Assembly: GCA_951394045.1 (NCBI GenBank)
Contig: OX595994.1
Span: 930,001-994,000 of the forward strand
Source: Nitzschia sp. DOCU1
Lineage: Eukaryota; Bacillariophyta; Bacillariophyceae; Bacillariales; Bacillariaceae
Direction: 5' to 3'
Length of the DNA stretch: 64,000 nucleotides
Below are positions 12,828-24,182 of the stretch, piece after piece (the stretch's first letter is position 1; each line of letters opens with the position of its first letter). A program made the translations under genes and the position numbers. The notes below the pieces were generated by a model. That model saw only the letters and a program-made list of their open reading frames with translations. It was not told the origin of the DNA and made no database searches.

Positions 12828-14080
12828 TGAATACTAGCACAGGACGGCACAGATAGCAGGTAAATTACCACTCTAGGAACCGCAGCCCTATCTCTATCTC
12901 GCAATTTCTCCCCGCCGTCATTGTGGACGGGCAAGCAAAAACGACGGGCAGAAGCCCTCCCCCCAGCATGATTTAGGGAGAAGATACCCCCAAACCCCAA
13001 AGGAACAGCCCATCAACTCTTCCCCCGCTCAAAGGTGTCGTTGGTAGCGCGCCGCCCTTTTCTCTCTCTATTTACCGGTAGTAGAGTTAAATGATGAATA
13101 CCGTGTATGGTGTGTATCTGACGCACTTTAGGTACCGGTAGGTTTTTCCAAAAGACAGAAATGACTGTCTGTGCTGTGGACCAGGTACACATGTAGCGCT
13201 GTGTGCTGTTCAATCTCCAAGAAATGTGGATCGTACTGATGTAGCGCAGTACTGCAGACAAAAAACCGAACAAAGAATGCCTCGGACACAGAACACAGTG
13301 TTCGGTATGTTCAACCAGAATGTCGCACCCTTTCTTCTTGTGAATCTTCGCGCACTGGCGCCGGATGGCATTTAAAAGAATGACTGATTGTAGATTATTT
13401 CTTAATTACTCGCTCATCGAGAATACCCGGGCTTATTGAATATTTCTTATTTGTGATAAAACCTGGATAATTTGATGCTGGATGCTTCTTCTTCCGCAGA
13501 GCACGGCTCGTCCACGCTGTTGTTTCGAAGTTCGGTCCATTCTGTGGCACTCAGGAACATTATCCGGTGCATCACCAACTAATCGTTAAATACACCGGCA
13601 GATCTGCACCTCTGTTCAGTACATTTCTCCCGTGTTTCGACCTGGCAACTTCAATAAACAAATAAATCATTGAAGGCACATCCTATTTAATTCTGGACGG
13701 TTCCGAACAGAAATTGCGTAGAACCCACACAATTCTTTGGTAATGTTCGACAGAATTAAGCGCTACCAATGTCGAGAACCCTCTGCACACTCCACTACTT
13801 TTGGTTCGGTGGATAAAAGGAAAGATACGCTGTTCTGCCTACAATTCGTAGGCGAGCGCTACACGGTCCAAAAAACGAAGGGCTCGGCTGGCTTTTTTTA
13901 GCCTGGAATACGGTCTTCTGGTACATTTTCTACGGGGGAGGGCCTCATCCTCTCTCGAAGTTGGCAGCATTGCATTTGGTTGGGGAGGGATTAATATATG
14001 TGAATACGGAAACTATTGAATAAAAAACTAACGCTACCCATCACATCTTTTCCATCGTCCATTTCTATTAAAACGAAGCA
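12828..14080. other. Divergent intergenic region, 1.25 kb
   Basis: Lies between TRAPPC9 (minus) and the TPR-like gene (plus). Short frames only, none with family resemblance. Near the plus-strand gene the DNA becomes A/T-rich (about 13980-14080), as expected of a 5' UTR or promoter. A T-run at about 13890-13900 follows a GC-rich stretch, but I could not fold it into a known small RNA. Confidence 0.45.
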
Positions 14081-14848
14081 ATGAGACGATCCATTGAGTA
14101 TAATAATGCCGGTGTCGCCTGCACTGAGGCTGGATTTCACAAAGTCGCCTGGGAACTCTTCAAAGGCGCCCTCGAACTGCGGCTTGCCATGGAACGTAGC
14201 GGCTCGCGCATGAGTGATATAGCCAGTGGCGATGAGGTGCTAGCAGCGTTCCAGGACAATGCTTACATCCAACGGGCCGAGCACCACCTGAGAAATATCA
14301 CGAAATATGTTAAGACTATTCCGGAATTATCATCGCCCTCTTACAAGCCGATGAACAGTGGGGAAAGTGACCAAGCTAACACGTCCTACACATACAATAT
14401 GTCACAACCTCAGAACCGGAATCAATCACCCATTCAAATCGAGCTCATGGAAGACATGTATTCACCCTTTCTATTTCGAAGGCCGATGCCTCTTAAGGCT
14501 GACGACGACATCCCCACAAGAAAGGAAAGTGCCACTGTTATATTTAACTTGGCACTGGTGGACCACCTGAAGAACCGATGTTCCGAACAGGCCGTGCAAT
14601 TGTACGAGTTGGCGTTGACATTACTAACCGGAGACATCGTAGATGCTCTTGGTATTGCTCTCATGAACAACATCGGTGTATGGTGCTACGAGAATGGCGA
14701 CATGGACGGCACGATGACATGCATGGGGCACCTTTCAACATTTCTAGGCTCCTGCGGCTCCGCTGTTAATCAAGAACAGCGGGATGGATTACAAGCTAAC
14801 ATCCTCTGGCTCACAAATCCTCCATTTGCTGCAAGCCCCGCAGCTTGA
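14081..14848 (+). CDS. TPR-like hypothetical protein
   Basis: Intronless, 255 residues. The N-terminus has a helix-turn-helix pair of TPR character (YNNAGVACTEAGFHKVAWEL then FKGALELRLAM). The second half has two more (VIFNLALVDHLKNRCSEQAV and MNNIGVWCYENGDMDGTMTC), with the small-residue spacing expected for tetratricopeptide-like repeats. A polar Ser/Asn/Gln-rich linker (about residues 80-125) separates them. No catalytic motif, signal peptide or membrane segment is seen. The pattern recalls a lineage-specific family of short diatom proteins of unknown function; a scaffold role is a guess. ATG 14081 lies immediately downstream of an A-rich leader (AAAACGAAGCAATG), a good context. Confidence 0.65.
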   Translation: MRRSIEYNNAGVACTEAGFHKVAWELFKGALELRLAMERSGSRMSDIASGDEVLAAFQDNAYIQRAEHHLRNITKYVKTIPELSSPSYKPMNSGESDQANTSYTYNMSQPQNRNQSPIQIELMEDMYSPFLFRRPMPLKADDDIPTRKESATVIFNLALVDHLKNRCSEQAVQLYELALTLLTGDIVDALGIALMNNIGVWCYENGDMDGTMTCMGHLSTFLGSCGSAVNQEQRDGLQANILWLTNPPFAASPAA

Positions 14849-15934
14849 AGTAGCCCCCCCCTGGGTTAAGACATTCCATCCAACCCAACTTGTCTACTTG
14901 CATATTCCAGTCCGGGACCAGATGACTGGCCATGTTATCAGTCCAGCTGCTTGATAATTTTTCGCTTCTCTTTCCCTCTTGGTGGGAATCCTGCGTGCAA
15001 CTACATACTACTACTACTCGGGCGCTATCGACCCGGGATTCATGTCGTTTAGATAGTCACTGCAACGACTATACTAGACTTTCCTATTACTAGTTCTAAT
15101 TACTTTCAAATCTAACCGAGTTCAGTGTCAGTATTACAACCTTCAATTGTTACGGCTAACTTCCCGATGATACCAATATTACTTGTAGGCCCAGTTCATC
15201 CGTGGTATTTTTTCATGCAAGAAGGGCAGTTGCGCACTCGGGTTGTGGGGCTTTGGGGAGACAAACTTCAACTGCTTCTGGAAAGATTCGCAGCGGGTCG
15301 GTCGAAAGTCAAGTTGGACCAATCCGGCATTAATGCGCTTCCTCATCCTTCTGGGAGGCAATCAGTGGCATCTTTATCACTGGAAGCCCAATAAGGAGCG
15401 AAATAGCGAAATTCATCATTGATGGGTGAGACTTAGTGTTCATCGTGTGTTAATTCAACGTTCGCGAGGGCAGCAGTTCCATCACCAGCAGTTGCACTCC
15501 CGGTTATTGCTGCGCTGGTTGAAAAGTTACAATAACTAAGATAAAAAGATAGGATCAAAAGCCGACTTTTAAAAATATGAAGCTGGCACTCTACGAAGTT
15601 GACTGCTCTAGTAATAGCAAACTACTCAACACTTCTGGAGCAGGTCGCGGTTCTTACGTCCGACTACTTCGAAGGCTCATCCTTGCCTCCATGGTGCACG
15701 CGGAAACAAGAACAGCTACCGGTAGTCAGTTTTCCTAATACTTTCTGCCAAGAGCGTAACAAGAAGCAGTACCGGAAATTCGAGTCTGCATGCTTGCTTG
15801 CTTGAAATCTCCTCCAGGATCAGGTCCAAGCTGTCAGCCTGCCCGACGACATACTCGCCCTTCAACGAGCATATTACTACTACCGGTAGCACCCTTTCCT
15901 GCCTATGAACCTTTCAGACGCTCGATCAAAGTCT
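14849..15934. other. Convergent intergenic region, 1.1 kb
   Basis: Lies between the stop codons of the TPR-like gene and the zinc-ribbon gene. Contains a short CTA-rich stretch at about 15000-15020. Small frames on both strands at 15125-15394 lack an ATG start of their own or a domain and are not called. It probably holds 3' UTRs. Confidence 0.4.
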
Positions 15935-17086
15935 CTATTGCCCTGCTCGTAAGACACGACAGCTTGCGGCAGGATGTACCTGGTCGCAATTTGGACAAGA
16001 CAACATGACTATGTTCTTGGGGATTTCGATACTCGCTCGACACGTTACACATTCGACGTGGTAGCAGAAATCTAGTGCAGTCGTAGACTGCCCTGTGCAG
16101 AGTTTGGCCACAATAAAGTCTGGTTGTCGTTCCGGCCGCTGTGTTAGTATCCGCCGTCCCAGCCGACTCGCCGGAGGTGTGGGCTCGGTTGCCTGGATGG
16201 TAGGCTCCTGGGGAGGGCCAGGTTGTGGATATGGACGCTCTGTCGTCTTGGCGGATGCCATAGATTTACGTGCTCGAAGGATGGAGGGATCCTCTCGCCC
16301 GTAATTCTGCATCAAATCCTGATAGGGAGCATTTGGCAAGAAGCTAACACTCCCATTCGCACTTCCTGCAGAAGCAGCATTGTGTAATGACGTGGGGGGA
16401 CTTGTTCCACCCATCATGCGGATACCACCCCCACCCCCAACACCTGCGTTTGGAGCTGCAGCGTATCGGCTTCCTTGTGATTGAAGATTTCGAGAAGTAC
16501 TCCCCCCTCCTGAATAGGAGTCCCCTTCGTACATTGCTCCCATGGCTACCCCGTGCATCGGACCTACTGTTGAAAATTGAGGTTCCAAATCCACTGTTCC
16601 ACCTAGAATAGAACGCGACGAAGGCATTTTCGCAGCCGTCGTGACACGGCGAGATCCTGTCCCCGCCATTCGAGCAGAGGGAGTCATGGTCATTCCGCGT
16701 CCAGGGTGGGGCCGCACTGCTGCCCCGGCACTGCCAAAGCCGCTGCTATTAGGTTCACTGCCGGTACTGGCATTAGGATCATTGTTTTTCATGAAATCAG
16801 CAAATGCATTGTTTGGTTGAAAGTTTCTCCGTGCAGCGGAATCGGCGTTGCTCTGATCGGCGCTGTTATTATTCTGATCGCCCTGCTTTCCGTACGCGTA
16901 AAGATAATTCGGTGCGCCGCCTCCTCCTCCACCACTTCGATGAGGATACATTTCTGAGTTCAACTGTGGGGAAGGCTCGTTGTTATTGCTCTGATCGGCG
17001 CTGTTGTTATTCTGATCGCCCTGCTTTCCGTACGCATACAGATAATTCGATGCGCCACCTGCACCGCCGCTTCGATGAGGATACAT
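15935..17086 (-). CDS. Gly/Asn-rich protein with C-terminal zinc ribbon
   Basis: About 383 residues from ATG 17086. The frame is open 5' of this ATG to a stop near 17179, but without another ATG. The N-terminus contains a direct repeat of about 46 residues, each copy running SEMYPHRSGG, Gly run, NYLYAYGKQGDQ, NNNSADQSN. The middle is Gly/Ser/Pro-rich and probably disordered. The C-terminus (about residues 335-383) has CYHVECVTC and, about 20 residues later, CPNC, forming a treble CxxC ribbon likely to bind zinc. Because a copy of the repeat starts directly at the predicted N-terminus and an AG precedes the ATG, a short upstream exon cannot be excluded. Function unknown; the ribbon suggests nucleic-acid or protein binding. 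Confidence 0.65.
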   Translation of the reverse strand: MYPHRSGGAGGASNYLYAYGKQGDQNNNSADQSNNNEPSPQLNSEMYPHRSGGGGGGAPNYLYAYGKQGDQNNNSADQSNADSAARRNFQPNNAFADFMKNNDPNASTGSEPNSSGFGSAGAAVRPHPGRGMTMTPSARMAGTGSRRVTTAAKMPSSRSILGGTVDLEPQFSTVGPMHGVAMGAMYEGDSYSGGGSTSRNLQSQGSRYAAAPNAGVGGGGGIRMMGGTSPPTSLHNAASAGSANGSVSFLPNAPYQDLMQNYGREDPSILRARKSMASAKTTERPYPQPGPPQEPTIQATEPTPPASRLGRRILTQRPERQPDFIVAKLCTGQSTTALDFCYHVECVTCRASIEIPKNIVMLSCPNCDQVHPAASCRVLRAGQ

Positions 17087-17632
17087 TTCTGATTTCAAAA
17101 ATCGACGACAAATATTAGCAAGGTTGATAAAGGAGGCTCTGGGAGGAAGGCTCCTGCAACTATCAGCGGAATCTGGCTACCTCCAGTAGTAGAGAGAGAG
17201 GAGAATGAATACACGAGTCAGGTGGGACCGTCATGGTGGGAGCAACGTGAGAAGCGTTGCAACAACTGGGTCGCGTCTGGACGGAGCGGGGGAAGCCACG
17301 CCTGAAGAAGGCGATGGTATATACGTATCTATAGATTCATGTATTCATGCATACATACGGTTAGTTTCTATGATTACTATGATTGATTGCACTACGGTGA
17401 CATCGTTATCATGCAAAGCGGGAGGCGAAAGCGGGATGGGGGAAACGATAGTACAGGACCTACTCTACCTTAGCTTAGTAAGAGAGAGCACAATAATCCT
17501 CGTACCGCTAACTACTCATGAGCACCATACAAGTGTATTTCTTACCTGCCACCATACTCAAGTTTTGAATCTGATGACGCCTTTATTCTTGCTTCTGCCC
17601 TTTGCTTCGACGCAGTCATACGCGACCACCAT
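17087..17632. other. Intergenic, upstream of zinc-ribbon gene
   Basis: About 545 bp between the zinc-ribbon gene start and the amine oxidase stop, both on the minus strand. No coding signal was recognised. It should carry the promoter of the zinc-ribbon gene. Confidence 0.4.
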
Positions 17633-19156
17633 TCACTTTTCTGTGGACCAGTGATCCTCAAGGATCTTTCGTCCCGTTCGTTCCCCTGACAAAAAGCCCC
17701 CTTGGACCCAACCATTGAATTTGTCGTCAAAGGCTTCTCCGGCGAAATAAAGAGTTGTCGGGGTGCTTCCTCTTTCGGTATCATCATCTGATCCTGTAAG
17801 TCCACGTAACAAGTCTTCTCGTGGTACTACGCCAAAGGCGCCGTTTGGAAAATATGAGTAGGAGCCATTGAACCGGGGATTCCGCGACCAGTCTGTTACT
17901 GCTACCGACTCGGGACGGCAATCATCATCATCGCCAAACGCACGCCGAAAGAGAGCTTCGATTTCATCCTTGATTGTCTCCGTATCCATCGATTGCACTC
18001 GACGGGCTTGAGCTCCACCCAAGTAGCACATAAGTAGGTTATCCTTGGTGCTCTTGTACTTCATCCAGAAGGGATACAAGCCTCGACTGTCCTCCCCATC
18101 AGAGACAAATACCAAATAGTCCTTTTCCTCGGACCACAACGCTCGTCGAAACTTGGCATAGACCTTGGCAAAGTTGAACATTTTGATTTCGTTCAAAGCT
18201 TTGGTCTTCCATTCTGGAAAAGGCGGGATGAACTGAATTTCATCACTCTTTAAAACACCAAGACTAACTGTGGATACAATCATGTCAGCCCGATATTCAA
18301 CCGTTTCGCCCGTCTGCAGATTCTTGGCCATAACTTTGACATCACCGGGCGCGTAATGAATGCTTTGTACCTCATGCCGTAGGAGAATAGTCGTCGACTC
18401 ATCAGCCTGCAAGTCTTGGACCATGCCACCAAAAATCGAATTGAATCCTCGAGTGTCTTCCACAAACATTTCGTCCTGACCCAAATCGACATCGTTGGCT
18501 CCTGCTTTCATATCGTGCGCTCCAGAAAGACTTTCCAGTTGATCCGCCACCCATACTTCCAGAACATTATGTTCCACAGCCCGTTCTAAATTTGTCAAAT
18601 CGTCTTTTCGAGTCCATCCATTGGCTTCGAGCAGTGCGCGGACGCTTTGATCCGTCGCGGGTACCCCGGTGCTTGCCTCAGAAGCCACTTGGCTGACTGC
18701 TTTCGCGTAGATTGCATCAAATCGCTCGACACATTGCAGGTAATGTGGTGTAATATCCTTGCCTTCCACACAATCCATGACCAGAATTCGTTCCGGATTG
18801 TCCCGGTCGCTCAAATGACCCTGAAGATTGATCGCCTTGGCAAGCTTCCATATGGGATTGTCAAAGGCCGTTTCTCGACCTGAAATCCAATTTGCTCCCA
18901 TTTCTACTGTGTGACCTTCAAATCGAAAGGAACGAACTCGACCTCCAACGTAGTCATTGGCTTCGAGAATCGTCACTTGGAATGGTGCCCTGCCGCTGCC
19001 GGCGCATTCCTTGCAAAGAGTGTGAGCCAGTTTGATCGATGCGGAACCCGCACCCACAATAATGACAGATTTCGGTGAACTGTTGCCCAAGGCCGAGCTA
19101 GTCATGATGGAAAGCCAAAAGCAAAATGCAGAGGAAGACAAAATCGAAGCGATCAT
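17633..19156 (-). CDS. Flavin-containing amine oxidase (polyamine oxidase-like) with signal peptide
   Basis: Intronless, 507 residues, normal for the family, which oxidises polyamines or related amines and releases hydrogen peroxide. A hydrophobic N-terminus (MIASILSSSAFCFWLSIM) predicts secretory entry. The dinucleotide-binding segment is VIIVGAGSASIKLAHTL, followed by ILEANDYVGGRVRSFRF, EMGANWISG, and at the C-terminus LYFAGEAF with NGWVQGGFLSGERTG, the two FAD-contacting ends of the fold. Notable: the usual GxGxxG nucleotide loop reads GAGSAS, with serine replacing the third glycine, which is unusual for this family. The rest of the scaffold is intact, so the enzyme may still bind FAD. Divergent from the secreted unknown at 19914. 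Confidence 0.85.
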   Translation of the reverse strand: MIASILSSSAFCFWLSIMTSSALGNSSPKSVIIVGAGSASIKLAHTLCKECAGSGRAPFQVTILEANDYVGGRVRSFRFEGHTVEMGANWISGRETAFDNPIWKLAKAINLQGHLSDRDNPERILVMDCVEGKDITPHYLQCVERFDAIYAKAVSQVASEASTGVPATDQSVRALLEANGWTRKDDLTNLERAVEHNVLEVWVADQLESLSGAHDMKAGANDVDLGQDEMFVEDTRGFNSIFGGMVQDLQADESTTILLRHEVQSIHYAPGDVKVMAKNLQTGETVEYRADMIVSTVSLGVLKSDEIQFIPPFPEWKTKALNEIKMFNFAKVYAKFRRALWSEEKDYLVFVSDGEDSRGLYPFWMKYKSTKDNLLMCYLGGAQARRVQSMDTETIKDEIEALFRRAFGDDDDCRPESVAVTDWSRNPRFNGSYSYFPNGAFGVVPREDLLRGLTGSDDDTERGSTPTTLYFAGEAFDDKFNGWVQGGFLSGERTGRKILEDHWSTEK

Positions 19157-19913
19157 TGACTAGTCGCAGTAGAAATACACGGCCATGTTCTGGGCAGAAA
19201 TGGCGAAATACCGTTCGTTAGCTCGAATTTTAAATATGCTAACTGTAGTGCGACGATAGATCTCGATACTGTTTGGTGCACGCAACTGCAAGAAAGAAAG
19301 ACCATGGTCAAGTCATCAAAAAAGATTCGGTGCGTTGCGATGATGGGAGGGCTGGATCCAAGTCTGTCCGTCCACCAGATAGCCCAACCCAGCCGCGATC
19401 GGCGACCAAGCAATCGTGTGCTCTGTGCAGTAGATTCGAACTACCTCCGCGATTACTCTTTCGGAAGCTAAGTGTCTTGGTCAGCCAAAAGAAGATCATT
19501 CTCTTGCTTGGATAACATTCTTATTATCATAATATTCAGTTTATGCTGGATTTGTTGACTTTTATTGCCTACTAGAGTTAAAAGTTCAGACTCTACAGAC
19601 AGTACGGTCTCGGATCTCGATAGCATCTCGTCGGTGCGTCGTCAGATTGGGCGAGAGTACTACGAGCTCCTTTCATCCTATGTTCTGCTACGTCAGGCCA
19701 GCAAGCGAGGTCCTTGCTTCATATTTTTATTCGATTTCATTCGCCCGGCGCAGGCTCGAAACAACGCGCCACATCGATCGGCATCATTTTTATTCTTCGA
19801 AACTGCGATCACAACCAACGAAACCTGACGCAGCAACCACCACATTCCATTTTTTCTTTCTTCCACAAGTGGATACCTGCCTTACCCCCAAGATCTTATA
19901 TATCATTGGCACC
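19157..19913. promoter_or_regulatory. Divergent intergenic region
   Basis: About 750 bp between the amine oxidase (minus) and the secreted unknown (plus). The plus frame of the latter is open upstream from 19647, but the segment before ATG 19914 is not protein-like, and the signal peptide begins exactly at 19914. No defined element was recognised. Confidence 0.4.
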
Positions 19914-20576
19914 ATGTCAGCAAGCAAGATATCCACCATCAAACTGCTCTCGTTGGTCTTGACCCTCCTGTTGTCCTCGACGACAGTTGCCTACACCACA
20001 CAATCTCCACACAACCGCCCATTTGTGCGACCTCTTGAATTGGAGGAAATCGTCCGAGGGCCGTGGGGCATGGTTCCTTCCAAAAAAGATGAAGAAAACC
20101 CAGGAACTTTGACAAAGAGAGCCAGTTATAATTTGGGAATTGGAAAGAATAAACCTGTCTACGGCAGTGCTGCTGGAGGATCCCCTGCTCATCTTCTTTC
20201 AAACGACATGAGCGAATCGACACAATTCTTGGTAGAGCACCAATCGACTCGAGAATTTCCGTCACCATTATCAGTATTGGAATCTCAATCAAAAGCTTCC
20301 GAAACCAAGAAAGTCGTTCCCAAAGTCAACCCCGAAAGACGAAGCACGGACGCCTTGCACATTGTTGATATTGCGCCGCCCCCCTCGTCGCCGGCAGCTG
20401 AATCATTGCAATATCACGAAACAACAACGACAAAGCCCCCAAAACCAGCAACGCCCCAAACGACAGTCCCTCCAGTGATTTGGACAACGTCCAAGGCCCA
20501 GCTTGATGTTAACACGGTTTGGGTCGAGATGATGCTGCACAGCGAGCAGGCCAAGGCAGCCGCGGCCTACTGCTAG
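19914..20576 (+). CDS. Secreted or organelle-targeted protein of unknown function
   Basis: 220 residues from ATG 19914 (ACCATGT context). The first 24 residues form a clear signal peptide (basic start, LLSLVLTLLLSSTTVAY). The putative cleavage region lacks a convincing ASAFAP-type plastid motif, although AY-T follows the core. The rest is polar, low in complexity and rich in Pro, Ser and Thr (TTTTKPPKPATPQTTVPP), with no domain recognised. An upstream in-frame ATG at 19647 is rejected because it would bury the signal peptide. Confidence 0.6.
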   Translation: MSASKISTIKLLSLVLTLLLSSTTVAYTTQSPHNRPFVRPLELEEIVRGPWGMVPSKKDEENPGTLTKRASYNLGIGKNKPVYGSAAGGSPAHLLSNDMSESTQFLVEHQSTREFPSPLSVLESQSKASETKKVVPKVNPERRSTDALHIVDIAPPPSSPAAESLQYHETTTTKPPKPATPQTTVPPVIWTTSKAQLDVNTVWVEMMLHSEQAKAAAAYC

Positions 20577-21086
20577 TTAATGCTGATGGACGAGAGTCTG
20601 TGTCAGGAAACGACTCGAGTAGTTCTTTATCAAGAAGGATAGACAAACAAGATTTATTCCACCTGCTTATGAGTAGTCGGATAATTCTCTCTAGATTATG
20701 CAACCCGTAGCAACCATCCCCGACGTATCATCCTTGATACTAACTAAATGTAAGTAGTTTGGTACTCCTACGGCACTCGTGAGTCGCCGCACTTAATAAA
20801 CGGAAGCGTTATGAGCTTCCAAAAGATCGGCTTTCATTTCTACATCCACGTAGATATTTAATGTTTGTCTAAAGCGCACGCGACGTGAGCCAGAATGCGA
20901 ACTTCCCGCCAAGTCGACACGCGGTCCTCCCTCCAACACGAACCACATCCGCAACCACGGCCCCATTCATGCATCGCAGCGATCTCATTTGCAACTCTTT
21001 TGTGTAATTTGAGTTGCAACCCTACCTTGATACAATATCCATTTTCTGTTGTTTGTCAATTCTCATATCATCATATCGGAGTCACA
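20577..21086. other. Intergenic, upstream of PhyH paralogue A
   Basis: About 510 bp. The plus-strand frame of the next gene is open from 20895, but residues before ATG 21087 have no counterpart in the two paralogues. It presumably contains the promoter and 5' UTR. Confidence 0.4.
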
Positions 21087-24000
21087 ATGAAGCCAGGGTA
21101 TGCTTTGTTCTTCTCAGAAGCGAAAAAAGATGATAAGGATCCAGGCTTCCAACGGCCCGAGGCTTCGAGAACACGAAGAGCAACCGTCAAACCGAATGAT
21201 GGAAGCAAGGAGGCTGTAGGAGGTTCACAAGGCGATGATTCTTGCACTGGAAACAACAACGGGATCAAGAAGACGCCGACGCCGATGTCCACTGCAAAGA
21301 AGACACCCCTCCCAGTTCGATTCTTTGGGATATTATTGCGAACGACAGTCGTCGATCTGCCATTGACCTTGGTATTCGCGGCCCTCGTTGCTGCGGTAGT
21401 TCTTCACAAGGTTCACGACGAGTACTTGCTGAAGCAGCTACAGCTGATGAGATTTCAATTGGATGGTCGTGATTTCGACGAAACCATGTACTATCATCGC
21501 TATTGTGGAGGAGACGACGTATCCGCAACGTCGGTTTCCCAGTTACTGATTCCTATGAATGCCACTGCTGAAGAATGCGCCGAGCATCAACTGATTCACG
21601 GGGCTTCACTATATCGCGATTTACTGACGCCCGAGACTGCTAGTGAACTCCGAGCGTTTATTGTGGAAGAGAATATGAAGCAAGAAGGCTTTCAAGTCAT
21701 TGAAAATGAATTCCGGTACAGCTGGGGCATTGATGTCAACATGCATCCTTCGATCAAGAAGTACTGGAAAGAACTCGCATCCAACAAACTCTTGGTGGAT
21801 GCCCTAGAAGAGATCATGGGACCGGATCCGGCTATTATCGAATTCACAGCCATTACTTCTGCATTTGGTGCCAAGGACCAACACGACCATCAAGACGTTG
21901 TTCCTCCTGGAAGTGCCGCCAAGTTTGCCCAATCCTTTATACCGTCGTACTCATTGTTTATTCCATTACAAGACACTTCGTACGATATGGGGGCGACACA
22001 TGTGTGCCCAGGAACCCACTTGTGCAGCGACGGCTGTGATAATAATTGTCCAAAGCACAATCTGGCCATGTCGGGGGAAGCCGATAACTGGCCGACAGGC
22101 TGGGGTGCTTTGGTTAATCAGCAAACGACGCACAAGGGGATGGGACACACCAAAGAGGGCGGATTGGATCGAGTAGTTATCATTGCTACGTTTGCGCCGC
22201 GTCCTCAGACGTTTCGACAGTTAGAAACGAGGATGATTGCGCAGGGTGGAAGTTACTCACTGGCATGGCACCAATGGGGCCACACATTTTCGGATTTTGT
22301 CCATGCGGATGAACGAATGTGGGAGCCGCTAAAAACCATGCGAGCTTTGGGTATTGTCAAAGGCAGAGGTTGGAATTTACCAACAGTGGCCTCGATGCGA
22401 ATTTCAAACTCGGATGCTGGGTAAGCCATGATGGGAGGGTAGGGACGTGTACTGGTGGCCACGAATTTGTCAAACTGACACTCGAATGTTAATCTGCAGC
22501 TACAACAACGAAGATGGTCTTTATGAATTCATCGAAGACAAGGGCGGTTTCAGTTTTCTTCCCCGGAAATGGCAAGGGGCATTGGATGAAGAAGATGCTG
22601 AAGACGACCCGCCTGACGCCTACGACGACAATGTCTGGCATCCATTTTTGCTTGGAACTTTAAAACGAACCGAACAAGGTCTCAAGGATCTATACAAAGT
22701 GGCTCTGCCACTGGTACTTCTCACTTTAGCGGGAACGGATGCTATTCGATCGTTCTGGATGCGCCGATGGAGTTGGCCGTCTAATCTTGTTGGAGGCATT
22801 GGGCGCCTCGTGGTCTTGCATTCTCTTGTGGTCATTATTGCACTGTGGGGAATGCAGACAATAGAGGAGTCCAACTGGGCCAAGGATATTGCAAGTGGCA
22901 AGTCGTATCGTCTCCCAGAGCTAGTATCTCGTATCGGAGACGACGCCATGCGTGTGACGCAAGCCACGCTACCAAATGAGCTTGACGTTCTTCGCGTCCC
23001 ACACTATGCATCCGACTATATGGCCGCCTACAGTCGCGTAGTGGACTTTGCCCACCCTGGTAACGTCAAGTGGAGGGGGTTGGTGATAACTCATGCCCAA
23101 GGCTATCTCGGGCTTACTAGGGAGATGCAAAATGATTTTTGCAAGTCACTAATTGCGTTTGTTGTCCAGGACGCACGCTTTCTAAAACATGGAGAAGAAC
23201 GAGAATGGCTTCCCATCACAGATGGGGACGAGCTTCTCGATATTTGTCACCAAGACTTGGTAGCGGCCAGCGACAAACGTGTTGCTGCCATGATACGTCA
23301 ATTGGACTCTCTTGAACTGGCAGCCAAGTATGGTCGCTTCAGGAACTCTAGCATGCAAAGAAACATCATTCCCACGTACCTGAAGCACTTGAAGCTTCAA
23401 TTGATCCCTCAGATTGTTCGGCCCGGGCAGACGGCACAAAGAACCAAGGCTACCGAGTCGAGATTTGAGCTACTTCGACAGACACTATCTGCACGGCGAG
23501 TTGTGGCACCTCGCAAGGACTACAAGCGTCGCTATACCATTCCAAAGTCGCTAGAACCCCAAGAGCCGTTCCCTTTGGCATGGCTTCGGGAAGGTGATCT
23601 CGTCGAGTCACTGTACCATTGCGATGGCGTAGGTAAGTGGGGCGATTCTTTTGGAGTTGGACCGCGATCGGCGCTGCTTACTTACTTTCTGTCGCTTGTC
23701 CCAAAACAGCCTATTATCGAGGACGGGTAGTTGCCATTGTGTCAGCCGATGCAACATTCGATGTAGTATACGACGACGGTGATGTAGACGAGGGCTTGGA
23801 GCTACGATGCATGCGTCCGTACCGTCCGTACCAAGTCGGTGAGATAATCCAAGTCCGAAAAGCCGAGGCTGAATGGGTCAAGGGTACCATTTTGGATATT
23901 TACGAGGATGAGAAAAATGAAGGAGAAGCCGCCTTGGTGTTTGACGTGAAATTGGAAGATAGCAAAATTGTTCTTGCCGAGATACCGTCGGGTGATATCC

Positions 24001-24182
24001 GCCGCTTGGAAATCCAACGTTTCCACAGATTTGAACATGTTGCTGCACGATACCTTGATGGAGACGAATGGTTTCCAGGCAAGATTTCGAGGACCAATGC
24101 CGATGGGACATATAACGTGCGCTATGAGGATGGTGATATTGAATTGAGTGTCCCGATCGACAGGATACAAAAATTGGGTTAA
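21087..24182 (+). CDS. Membrane-anchored PhyH-type dioxygenase with Tudor-like C-terminus, paralogue A
   Basis: Three exons: 21087-22420, 22500-23632, 23710-24182 (introns 79 and 77 bp, GTAAG...CAG), 979 residues. After a polar cytosolic-type N-terminus comes a transmembrane helix (about 86-107, DLPLTLVFAALVAAVVLH). A phytanoyl-CoA dioxygenase-like domain (about 165-375) follows, with the iron site H268-x-D270 (HDHQD), distal His in QQTTHKG (349) and an Arg shortly after (DRVVII), the 2-oxoglutarate anchor. Exon 2 adds two more hydrophobic helices (LYKVALPLVLLTLAG; VVLHSLVVIIALWG) and the conserved SNWAKDIASGKSYRLPE. The C-terminus has two Tudor-like units (VVYDDGDVDEGLEL; DGTYNVRYEDGDIELSV). 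Substrate unknown; the Fe/2-oxoglutarate chemistry is inferred from the intact residues. Closest to paralogue C, with equivalent intron positions. Confidence 0.85.

Noticed and set aside
14994..15020. GCAACTACATACTACTACTACT resembling the LINE 3' end
   Set aside because: Similarity is limited to the CTA repeat and a few bases; no further element sequence adjoins it.
15125..15394. Short open frames on both strands in the convergent spacer
   Set aside because: GTG or TTG starts only, no domain, no supporting splice sites.
19420..19500. tRNA-like T-arm (GTAGTTCGAATCTAC on the minus strand)
   Set aside because: No acceptor stem or anticodon arm could be paired at the right distance.
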